This document shows positions 42,751 to 49,525 of a DNA stretch of 64,000 bases, one piece after another (position 1 is the stretch's first letter; each line of letters starts with the position of its first letter). The position numbers and the translations under genes are program-made. Below the pieces are notes generated by a model. It made no database searches. It was not told where the DNA came from and worked only from the letters and a program-made list of their open reading frames with translations. Source of the stretch: JAIVJG01 sp964236735. Its GTDB lineage: Bacteria > Acidobacteriota > Blastocatellia > Pyrinomonadales > Pyrinomonadaceae. The DNA is taken from positions 62,001 to 126,000 of the forward strand of contig CAXSFM010000010.1 in the NCBI GenBank assembly GCA_964236735.1. The letters are read 5' to 3'.

Positions 42751-43578
42751 ATGAGAATCACCGTCTTAGGCAGCGGTTCGACCGGCAACGCCGTGCTCAT
42801 TTGCGCGGGGCAGACGAGCGTGCTCGTGGACGCGGGGATGAGCGCGAAAGAGCTTGTGCGCCGCCTCGCGCTTGTCGGCGAGGATGCAGGCCAACTCGAC
42901 GGCATCATCATCACGCACGAGCATGGAGACCACGCGGGAGGCTTGCGCGTGCTGCTCAAAAGCGTCTCGTGTCCCGTCTATATTTCCGGCGAGACGCGCG
43001 ACGCTTACATCCGCGAGCGCGAGGGCAAATCCGCTTCCGACGAGCCGCGCAAACGCTCCGACGCGCTGCGCGAACGCACGGAAGAAATTTCTTCGAGCCA
43101 TGATTTCCGCATTGGCGAAATTGATTTTCATCCCTTCACCGTCCCGCACGACGCCGCCGACAACTTCGGCTTCACGGCCAGACACGACGGCGTCTGCGTC
43201 GCCACGCTGATGGACTTCGGCCACATCACGACGCTCATCACCGAACGCCTGCGCGGTTGCGCCGCCATCGTCATTGAGTCGAACCACTGCCGCGACATGC
43301 TCAAGGCGTGCGACGTCTATCCGTGGGAACTCAAGCAGCGCATCCTCTCGCGCACCGGCCATCTCTCAAATGAAGATGTCGCCAACTGGCTGCGCGACGA
43401 CTTCGATGGCTGCGCCGAACACATCGTCCTCTCGCATCTCTCGCAACGCGCCAACAATCCGCACGTCGCCAAACTGACGGCGGAAGTCGCGCTACAGGAG
43501 CGCGGCGGACTCTTTCGCACCGACGCCAAAATTACGCTCTCGTATCCCAAAGAGCCGACCTCTTGGATTGAATTATGA
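42751..43578 (+). CDS. Metallo-beta-lactamase-fold hydrolase (WalJ/YycJ-like)
   Basis: A 275-residue cytosolic protein of the YycJ/WalJ group of MBL hydrolases. THEHGDHAGG carries H56, H58, D60 and H61; further ligands are in VPHDAADNFGF and the AIVIESNHCRDML block. GSGSTGNAVLICAG at the N-terminus is typical of this subgroup. Family members are linked to DNA replication/cell-wall coordination or act as 5'-3' exonuclease-like enzymes. The stop overlaps the start of the next gene (ATGA). A TTG one codon earlier was not used. Confidence 0.9.
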   Translation: MRITVLGSGSTGNAVLICAGQTSVLVDAGMSAKELVRRLALVGEDAGQLDGIIITHEHGDHAGGLRVLLKSVSCPVYISGETRDAYIREREGKSASDEPRKRSDALRERTEEISSSHDFRIGEIDFHPFTVPHDAADNFGFTARHDGVCVATLMDFGHITTLITERLRGCAAIVIESNHCRDMLKACDVYPWELKQRILSRTGHLSNEDVANWLRDDFDGCAEHIVLSHLSQRANNPHVAKLTAEVALQERGGLFRTDAKITLSYPKEPTSWIEL

Positions 43579-44117
43579 AGAAGGCAGAAGGCAGTGGGCA
43601 GAAGGCAGTCAGGAATATTTTCTCTTCAACGCCCTGCCATGCGATTCGGCTGAACAGGCCAGCGAGGCCTCTCTACTGCCTTCTGCCCACTGCCTTCTGC
43701 CTACTGCTTTCTGCCTTCCTTCCGGCTTGCGCGGTTGACGAGCAGCGCGGCGTGCCCGTCGAGGCGCAGGCGACTGTTGATCGCGTGACAGACGACATCG
43801 CGGCTGGGCGAGTCGAGCAAGTTTACAGCGCGGCGGCTGACGAGTGGCGCGCGCAGGTGAGCGCGGAAGAGAATCGTAAAATTCTCGAACGTGCCCGCGA
43901 GCAACTTGGGCGCGTCGAGAGCCGCGCTTTTCACTCCGGCACGGAGCAAGGAAGCGCGGGCAGCAGCAATGGCGCGACGGCGAATCACACGCTCCAGATA
44001 AATTATCAAACAACCTTCGAGCGCGGCACGGCGATGGAACGCTTCACGCTGCTCGAACGCGAGGGACGCTGGCTGCTCGCCGGCTACTCGGTCACGTCGG
44101 ATGCACTGAAAGAGTGA
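43575..44117 (+). CDS. Lipoprotein whose signal peptide is encoded by a heptamer repeat
   Basis: A 180-residue predicted lipoprotein. The hydrophobic core LYCLLPTAFCLLLSAFLPAC with lipobox Cys at residue 52 is encoded by the right arm of a GGCAGAA-class repeat; the left arm encodes MKKAEGSGQKAV. The mature part (VEAQATVDRVTDDIAAGRVEQVYSAAADEWRAQ, then YQTTFERGTAMERFTLLEREGRWLLAGYSV) resembles DUF4019/DUF3887-like small domains that follow a turnover-like fold. It overlaps the upstream hydrolase gene by 4 bases. The original start may have been changed when the repeat inserted; whether the mature protein is exported needs testing. Confidence 0.75.
   Translation: MKKAEGSGQKAVRNIFSSTPCHAIRLNRPARPLYCLLPTAFCLLLSAFLPACAVDEQRGVPVEAQATVDRVTDDIAAGRVEQVYSAAADEWRAQVSAEENRKILERAREQLGRVESRAFHSGTEQGSAGSSNGATANHTLQINYQTTFERGTAMERFTLLEREGRWLLAGYSVTSDALKE
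43579..43721. repeat. GGCAGAA-class heptamer repeat, inverted arms within a coding region
   Basis: Left arm AAGGCAGAAGGCAGTGGGCA(GAAGGCAGTC) to 43610. Right arm ACTGCCTTCTGCCCACTGCC, then TTCTGCCTACTGCTTTCTGCC, at 43675-43721. Both arms are in frame in the lipoprotein gene. Confidence 0.9.
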
Positions 44118-44185
44118 TGAGAGATAAGAGATAAGAGAAAACAGCAGGTCTTTTCTTATCACTTATCACTCATCACTCATCACTT
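44114..44185. repeat. GTGATGA-class heptamer repeat, inverted arms
   Basis: GTGATGAGAGATAAGAGATA(AGAGAAA) faces TTTTCTTATCACTTATCACTCATCACTCATCACTTT. It includes the stop codon of the lipoprotein gene and ends 4 bases before the purB ATG. Confidence 0.9.
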
Positions 44186-44188
44186 TCT

Positions 44189-45541
44189 ATGATTCCAAGA
44201 TACACACTGCCCGAAATGGGCGCGCTCTGGTCGGAGGCCGCGAAGTTTCAGAAGTGGCTCGACGTGGAAATCGCGGTCTGCGAAGTCCACGCTGAGATGG
44301 GGACGATTCCGCTTGACGCGCTCGCTGAAATCAAGACGCGCGCGAGTTTCACCGTCGAGCGCATCAACGAGATTGAGAAGACGACAGACCACGACGTCAT
44401 CGCGTTTACGACGGCGCTGGCTGAAAGCATCGGCGACGCCGCGCGCTTCGTGCATTACGGGCTGACCTCTTCGGACGTGGTGGACACGGCGCTCGCGCTT
44501 TCGTTGCGCGACTCGTGCGACTTACTTATCAAAAGAGTTGACGCGCTGTCGGAAATTCTCAAGCGTCGCGCTTACGAATTCAAAGACACGCCGCAGATCG
44601 GGCGCACGCACGGCGTCCATGCCGAGCCGACATCGTTCGGCCTCACGTTCGCGCTCTGGTTCGACGAGATGCGACGCAATCGCGCGCGTCTCGTGCGTGC
44701 GCGCGAAGTGGTCGCCGTCGGCAAGATCAGCGGGGCGGTCGGCGCGTTCGCGCATCTCGATCCGGTGGTTGAAGAAAAAGTTTGCGTGCGTCTGGGTTTG
44801 AAGGCGGCGCGCGTCTCGACGCAAGTCATCCAGCGCGACGCGCACGCGGAATACCTGACGACGCTCGCTCTCGTCGCTTCGTCGCTCGACAAGTTCGCTT
44901 TGCAAATTCGCCACTGGCAGAGGACGGAGGTGCGCGAGGCGGAGGAAAAATTCAAGCGCGGGCAAAAAGGGTCGTCGGCGATGCCGCACAAGCGCAACCC
45001 GATTTTGTCCGAGCGCATCTGCGGCATGGCGCGCGTCGTGCGCGGAAATGCTGTCGCCGGTTTAGAGTCCGTCGCCCTCTGGCACGAGCGCGACATCTCG
45101 CACTCGTCAGCCGAGCGCGTCATCCTGCCCGACTCGTCCATCGCGCTCGACTACATGCTGGCGAAGGCCGCGTCGCTCATTGATGGCTTGCTGGTTTACC
45201 CGGAGCGGATGCTGGAAAATTTACAACTGACGCGCGGCCTCGTCTTCAGCGGCCAACTCTTGCTCGCGTTGACGCAAGCGGGCGTCTCGCGCGAGATGGC
45301 CTACGAGTGGGTGCAGCGCAACGCGATGCTGACGTGGAATGAGGGCGGAGATTTTCGCGCGCGCGTGTTGGAAGATGCGGACATCACGTCGAAACTCTCG
45401 CGCGAAGAAGTCGAGGCGACGTTCGCGCTCGCGCGTTACCTGCGTAACGTCGGCGCGGTCTTCGCGCGAGTCTTCGAGGACAAAAGCAGTGACGATTTGA
45501 CGAAAGCAGTGACAAGGAAAGCAGTGACGAGTGACAAGTGA
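44189..45541 (+). CDS. purB: Adenylosuccinate lyase PurB
   Basis: Cleaves SAICAR and adenylosuccinate in purine synthesis, in the cytosol. The 450 residues carry TTDHDVIAFTTAL, VHYGLTSSDVVDTA, IGRTHGVHAEPTSFG with the catalytic His, and the fumarase/aspartase superfamily signature GSSAMPHKRNPILSE. The core ends near VFARVF. About 18 further residues (SSDDLTKAVTRKAVTSDK) are encoded by a GTGACGA-class repeat and are foreign to the family. It lies in a plus-strand block with purS, purQ and purL downstream, interrupted by one minus-strand gene. Confidence 0.95.
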   Translation: MIPRYTLPEMGALWSEAAKFQKWLDVEIAVCEVHAEMGTIPLDALAEIKTRASFTVERINEIEKTTDHDVIAFTTALAESIGDAARFVHYGLTSSDVVDTALALSLRDSCDLLIKRVDALSEILKRRAYEFKDTPQIGRTHGVHAEPTSFGLTFALWFDEMRRNRARLVRAREVVAVGKISGAVGAFAHLDPVVEEKVCVRLGLKAARVSTQVIQRDAHAEYLTTLALVASSLDKFALQIRHWQRTEVREAEEKFKRGQKGSSAMPHKRNPILSERICGMARVVRGNAVAGLESVALWHERDISHSSAERVILPDSSIALDYMLAKAASLIDGLLVYPERMLENLQLTRGLVFSGQLLLALTQAGVSREMAYEWVQRNAMLTWNEGGDFRARVLEDADITSKLSREEVEATFALARYLRNVGAVFARVFEDKSSDDLTKAVTRKAVTSDK

Positions 45542-45595
45542 CGAGAGAAAGACAGGTTTTAACTTGTCACTCGTCACTCGTCACTGCTCTTGCCT
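45483..45595. repeat. GTGACGA-class heptamer repeat, inverted arms
   Basis: The left arm (AGCAGTGACGATTTGACGAA, AGCAGTGACAAGGAAAGCAG and GTGACGAGTGACAAGTGACG) codes for the PurB tail. The right arm AACTTGTCACTCGTCACTCG(TCACTGCTC) runs to 45590. It lies between convergent purB and the DUF4870 gene and may terminate both. Confidence 0.9.
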
Positions 45596-45598
45596 CCT

Positions 45599-46075
45599 TC
45601 ACTTGCCCGCGATGTTTTCGGCGATGTCACCGAGGACTGGAATCTTGTACATCTGCCCCTGAAACGCCTTAATCATTGTGATAATTAAGACAACCAAGAG
45701 GAGCAGGCCGACAATGCCCATCAGGATGCCCAACAACGTCGCGACGAAGCCGAGGCCGATCTGATAAAGGATGAGACCGAGGATGGCGACAGCTATTCTT
45801 AGGATGATACCGGCTCCAACTAAAAGGAGTGCCTGCATCGCATGAAAGCGGACGAACTTATTCGTCTTTTCGGTGAAGAAGAAGACAAGGCTTATGATGA
45901 TACCAAGTAGGCAGACGAACATCGTGGCGTAGCAGAGGCCGGCGGCGACGTTGGCGTCCAGACCCATGCTGGTTTTGCCGCCGCCGGGGCCGCCCGGAGT
46001 CGGCGTCATGGGGCCGCCCGACGTGGTGTTGGAATATGGTGTGCCGTATTGTTGATTCGGCGGAGGGTTTTGCAT
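45599..46075 (-). CDS. DUF4870/Tic20-like membrane protein
   Basis: A 158-residue membrane protein. A Pro/Gly-rich soluble N-terminus (PPPNQQYGTPYSNTTSGGPM) is followed by three or four TM helices from ~45 (ATMFVCLLGIIISLVFFFTE, KFVRFHAMQALLLVGAGIIL, LLGILMGIVGLLLLVVLIIT). The FVRFHAMQALLL motif is the hallmark of the DUF4870 family, related to Tic20. No function is established. The gene faces purB and is divergent from purS; its 5' leader has a GC-rich fold-back near 46170-46255. Confidence 0.88.
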   Translation of the reverse strand: MQNPPPNQQYGTPYSNTTSGGPMTPTPGGPGGGKTSMGLDANVAAGLCYATMFVCLLGIIISLVFFFTEKTNKFVRFHAMQALLLVGAGIILRIAVAILGLILYQIGLGFVATLLGILMGIVGLLLLVVLIITMIKAFQGQMYKIPVLGDIAENIAGK

Positions 46076-46303
46076 CGTCGAAGTTCTCCTTCTCTCTGTC
46101 AGATAGGCGCGGCGGGTTAAATTCCTCGCGGGTTCTCGCTCGCGGCGCGCTTGGGGTTAAGGGTGGTAGAACGAAAGCCTCCCCGCATGGTGGGAAGCCC
46201 TGACACGCCTTCCGGGGCGCGTCTTCAGTCGTAGCTTTCGCGCGCATCTTATGTTATTGCTCACGCGCAGGGCAATACTTGATTTCTCAAAGGGAGTATT
46301 TTT

Positions 46304-46549
46304 TTGAAGGCCAAAGTTTACGTCACACTCAAACCGGGCGTGCTCGACCCGCAGGGCAAGGCCATCCAGCACTCCGTCGAACTGCTCGGCTTCGACCGCA
46401 TCGCGGACGTGCGACAGGGCAAGTATTTCGAGATCGTGCTCGACCCCACACTCGACATAGGCGCAGCGCGCGAGGCCGCCGAACGCATCGCGAAGGACGT
46501 GCTCTCGAACCCCGTCATCGAAGATTATCGTGTGGAGATAGAAGCGTGA
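46304..46549 (+). CDS. purS: FGAM synthase subunit PurS
   Basis: An 81-residue subunit that joins PurL and PurQ in the three-part phosphoribosylformylglycinamidine synthase. KAKVYVTLKPGVLDPQGKAI and the GFDRIADVRQGKYFEIVL middle are typical. The start is TTG at 46304, placed 8 bases after AAAGGGAG; no ATG is available. It overlaps purQ by GTGA, so the two are translated together. Confidence 0.93.
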   Translation: MKAKVYVTLKPGVLDPQGKAIQHSVELLGFDRIADVRQGKYFEIVLDPTLDIGAAREAAERIAKDVLSNPVIEDYRVEIEA

Positions 46550-47244
46550 AATTCGGCGTCATTATCTTTCCCGGCTCGAACTGCGACCACGATGCTTACC
46601 ACGTCATCTCGAAGCACGTCGGGCAGCCCGTTGATTTCGTCTGGCATCGCGAGACAGACCTCTCCTCTTACGACGCGCTCATCATCCCCGGCGGCTTCTC
46701 CTACGGCGACTACCTGCGCGCGGGCGCGCTCGCACGATTCTCGCCCGTCATGTCGTCGGTCAAGGAATTCGCCGCACGCGGAGGCTTCGTGTTCGGCATC
46801 TGCAACGGCTTCCAGATTTTGTGCGAGGCGGGACTGCTGCCCGGCGCGCTCATCCGCAACCGCGAATTGCATTTCGTCTGCCGGCACGTTCACGTCCGCA
46901 TCGAAACCGTTGCCACGCCCTACACGAGCGAGTTGCAGACGGGCGCAGTGCTGCATCTTCCCGTCGCGCACGCCGAAGGCAATTACTTCTGCGACGACCG
47001 GACGCTCGCCGAACTCCAGAGCGAAGACCGCATCATCTTTCGCTACACGAACGCGCGCGGCGAAATGAACGACGAGACGAACATCAACGGCTCGCGCGAC
47101 CACATCGCAGGTATCTGCTCGCGCGAGCGCAACGTGCTTGGCTTGATGCCGCACCCGGAGCGCGCCTGCGAAGACCTTCTCGGCTCATCCGACGGTCGCG
47201 GCATCTTTCGCTCGCTCGCGAACACGCTGGCCGCCATCGCTTAG
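46546..47244 (+). CDS. purQ: FGAM synthase glutaminase subunit PurQ
   Basis: A 232-residue class I glutamine amidotransferase that supplies ammonia to PurL. The catalytic Cys is in FGICNGFQIL, and the His/Glu pair is in LMPHPERACE near the end. The N-terminal VIIFPGSNCDHDAYHVI is typical. The start is GTG at 46546, overlapping the purS stop. The protein functions in the cytosol in the PurSQL complex; purL is encoded at 49526, about 2.3 kb downstream after four unrelated genes. Confidence 0.95.
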   Translation: MKFGVIIFPGSNCDHDAYHVISKHVGQPVDFVWHRETDLSSYDALIIPGGFSYGDYLRAGALARFSPVMSSVKEFAARGGFVFGICNGFQILCEAGLLPGALIRNRELHFVCRHVHVRIETVATPYTSELQTGAVLHLPVAHAEGNYFCDDRTLAELQSEDRIIFRYTNARGEMNDETNINGSRDHIAGICSRERNVLGLMPHPERACEDLLGSSDGRGIFRSLANTLAAIA

Positions 47245-47298
47245 ACCGTCAAGCCGCAACGCGGACGCATCAACTTTGAATCATGGAGACTTCAAGCC

Positions 47299-47511
47299 AT
47301 GCTCATCATCGGCATACATTTTTTCAGTTGGGGACGGGAGCGCACCTCACAACAGATGCGTTGCGGCAAGTGCGGCGCGGTGACGACCTTCATCATCAAG
47401 CGTGGGATGCGCTTCATCACGCTCTTTTTCATCGTGCCGACCGTGCCCATCAGCGGCGTCAAAAATCTCTTGCAGTGCCCGAACTGCGGCACGCGCTACC
47501 AGACCGCGTAA
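47299..47511 (+). CDS. Small zinc-ribbon protein
   Basis: A 70-residue protein with CGKCG at 22-26 and CPNCG at 60-64, a treble-clef or zinc-ribbon pair separated by a hydrophobic segment (MRFITLFFIVPTVPISG) that could be a membrane helix or the core of the fold. It belongs with the zinc-ribbon proteins that begin IIGIHFFSWG found widely in bacteria. It follows purQ by 54 bases. The function is unknown. Confidence 0.78.
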   Translation: MLIIGIHFFSWGRERTSQQMRCGKCGAVTTFIIKRGMRFITLFFIVPTVPISGVKNLLQCPNCGTRYQTA

Positions 47512-47530
47512 AATTAAACGCTCAGTGAAG

Positions 47531-48004
47531 ATGTCACGACGAGAGCAACACGCGGAAGTATCGGACACGAATGAAATTCTCACATGGGCTGAAGTCCAAC
47601 GCACGCACCGCATTCGCAACGGCGTCTATCAACGCGAAGGCCGCCTCGTCTCTCTGCTGACGGACTTCGGGCGCATCAACGCCTGTTACCCGGACGCTTT
47701 CGCGACCGCCGACGGCGAGACGATTATCTACACCGGCGACGGGCGGCACGGCGATCAGCGCTTGACGCCCGGCAACCGCGCGCTCTTGGCCGCCATCGAG
47801 ACGGGGCACGCCGTCCCGCTTTTCAACAAGCTCGGAGTGGGACGCTGGCAACACGCGGGCTACTGGCGCGTGACGGATGCCGAACACCGCTTTGACCCGC
47901 GCGAGAAGCGGATGCTGTGGCGTTTCACGCTCAGAAAAGTTGACGGTGCAGAGATTAAAATGCGGAGAAAAGGGAGAAAGACCGTTGACGATAACGAGAC
48001 ATGA
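47531..48004 (+). CDS. YDG/SRA-like single-domain protein
   Basis: A 157-residue cytosolic protein. The core ETIIYTGDGRHGDQRLTPGN, then RALLAAIETGHAVPLFNKLG and HAGYWRVTDAEHRF, matches the order of YDG/SRA-type domains: an IIYTG-G start, DQ-L-GN-AL, then PV and a Y-V strand. These recognise modified cytosines or DNA ends in restriction enzymes such as McrA-like HNH nucleases. No nuclease domain is attached. The start at 47531 removes a leader that overlaps the zinc-ribbon gene. The family call is my pattern reading and could be wrong; it might be a stand-alone nucleic-acid reader. Confidence 0.55.
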   Translation: MSRREQHAEVSDTNEILTWAEVQRTHRIRNGVYQREGRLVSLLTDFGRINACYPDAFATADGETIIYTGDGRHGDQRLTPGNRALLAAIETGHAVPLFNKLGVGRWQHAGYWRVTDAEHRFDPREKRMLWRFTLRKVDGAEIKMRRKGRKTVDDNET

Positions 48005-48107
48005 ACGATGCGTTAACGCTTCCGCCTTCGCGCCTTCTTGAACTTTGAACTGTTTGTGGCTAACCTTGCTTCTCTTCCCGTGCAACAATCTCGAAAGGAG
48101 TTTTGAC

Positions 48108-48740
48108 ATGTCCATCCTGAAAAAACTATCCATCATCTCCACACTGCTCGCGCTCGCATTCGCCGTCCAATTCCTCGCCGCTCCCGCGTCGAAGGCTTTT
48201 GTATCGAGTGACGATAAGGCTGCGACGGCGGCGAGCATCGGCGCGACGATTGGAGACTTCAAACTGCCGGACGCAGACGGCGGACAGCACACGCTCGCAT
48301 CGCTCAAAGGCAAGGCGGGGACGGTGCTCATCTTTATCTCGACGCAATGCCCGGTCTCGAACGGCTACAACGAGCGGATGGAAAAGCTCGCGCGCGATTA
48401 CGCGGCGCGCGGCATCAACGTCGTCGGCATCAACGCGAACGTCAGCGAGACGGCGGCTGACATCAAGCGTCACGCCGCCGAGAAAAATCTGACGTTCACG
48501 ATTCTCAAAGACAACGGCAACAAAATCGCAGACCGTCTCGGCGCGCTCGTCACGCCCGAAGCATACTTGCTCGACGCCTCCGGCAAGCTCGTCTATCGCG
48601 GGCGCATTGATGATTCGCGCAACGGCGACTCGATTACCTCGAACGATTTGCGCGAAGCGATTGACCGGACGCTCGCCGGCCAGCCCGTCGTCAAAACGGA
48701 AGCGCGCGCCTTCGGCTGCTCGATCAAGCGCGCGTCTTAA
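48108..48740 (+). CDS. Secreted redoxin (AhpC/TSA-like thioredoxin fold)
   Basis: A 210-residue exported protein. A signal peptide (KKLSIISTLLALAFAVQFLAAP) is followed by a peroxiredoxin/redoxin fold: IGDFKLPDADGGQHTLASLKG, VLIFISTQCPVSNGYNERM with one active-site Cys, INVVGINANVSETAADI and a cis-Pro loop VTPEAYLLD. The CPVSNGYNERM type is common in Acidobacteria and Planctomycetes and usually lacks a resolving Cys nearby; another Cys lies near the end (GCSIK). AAAGGAG precedes the ATG by 8 bases. It is followed 4 bases later by a TlpA-like gene, so the two are co-transcribed. Confidence 0.88.
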   Translation: MSILKKLSIISTLLALAFAVQFLAAPASKAFVSSDDKAATAASIGATIGDFKLPDADGGQHTLASLKGKAGTVLIFISTQCPVSNGYNERMEKLARDYAARGINVVGINANVSETAADIKRHAAEKNLTFTILKDNGNKIADRLGALVTPEAYLLDASGKLVYRGRIDDSRNGDSITSNDLREAIDRTLAGQPVVKTEARAFGCSIKRAS

Positions 48741-48744
48741 ACTG

Positions 48745-49386
48745 ATGATGAAAAAGTTTCTATCCGTCGTCGCGCGCTCTTTGATCGGCTTCGCTCTGAT
48801 ATGTGTTGGAGCGTCCGTCTCTCGTGCGCGAAACGTCAACGTGCGTGCGACGCAAAAGAGGCAGCATCTCGTCGCATCCCGCGCGCAACGGAAGAGTCCG
48901 GCTCAGAAGACGAAGCCTGTTGCGGCGGATGCATTACCAGCGAAGCCGACTGTGCGCGCCGTCAAAGAGGCGGAACTAAAAACTCTCTTGGGGGCGAGTG
49001 CGACACAGGGACGGCCTCTGCTCGTCAACTTCTGGGCGACGTGGTGCGAGCCGTGCAAGGCGGAGTTTCCAGATCTCGTCAAGCTTGACGGGCAGTATCA
49101 CGCGCGCGGCCTCGACTTCAACATCATCTCGCTTGACGACATGTCGGACATCGCTAAGGGCGTGCCGGAGTTTCTGCAAACAATGCGCGCCGCGCGGATG
49201 CCCGCCTACCTGCTCCACGCGGACGATCAGGACGCGGCCATCAATCTCGTTGACCCGGCATGGCGCGGCGAACTGCCCGCCACTTTTCTCTACGACCGGC
49301 AGGGCAAGCTCGCTTACACGCACAAGGGACGCATCAAGGTTGACGAGTTGCAAGCGGCCATCGAGAAGTTATTGAATACGAAGTAG
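48745..49386 (+). CDS. TlpA-like thiol-disulfide oxidoreductase
   Basis: A 213-residue exported thioredoxin-fold protein. The N-terminus (MMKKFLSVVARSLIGFALICVGASVSRA) is a signal peptide. A basic linker leads to VNFWATWCEPCKAEFPDLVKL with the CxxC-type active site CEPC, and a cis-Pro loop ELPATFLYDRQGK. It should act in the periplasm in disulfide exchange, perhaps reducing apocytochrome c or the redoxin encoded 4 bases upstream. Either of two adjacent ATGs (48745, 48748) may start it. Confidence 0.92.
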   Translation: MMKKFLSVVARSLIGFALICVGASVSRARNVNVRATQKRQHLVASRAQRKSPAQKTKPVAADALPAKPTVRAVKEAELKTLLGASATQGRPLLVNFWATWCEPCKAEFPDLVKLDGQYHARGLDFNIISLDDMSDIAKGVPEFLQTMRAARMPAYLLHADDQDAAINLVDPAWRGELPATFLYDRQGKLAYTHKGRIKVDELQAAIEKLLNTK

Positions 49387-49413
49387 AGATACGACGTGGA
49401 TAATATCCTCCGA

Positions 49414-49500
49414 TCAGTACCGCGAGCAGTAGCGCGCGGGTCGTGCGCCGTGAGCAAACCCGCTCGCTACCGCTCGCGGTACTGATAAAGCAGTCGCACT
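49414..49500. repeat. REP-like imperfect palindrome, copy B
   Basis: TCAGTACCGCGAGCAGTAGC and its near reverse complement GCTACCGCTCGCGGTACTGA, with the tail TAAAGCAGTCGCACT. The inner stem differs from copy A (2776-2861), but both sides changed together, so pairing is kept. Confidence 0.8.
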
Positions 49501-49525
49501 AAACGTCGCCTACACTTTTCTCCAC

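Noticed and set aside
46076..46303. Known riboswitch upstream of purS
   Set aside because: No guanine, ZTP, PRPP or tetrahydrofolate aptamer consensus could be found; only a generic fold-back is seen.
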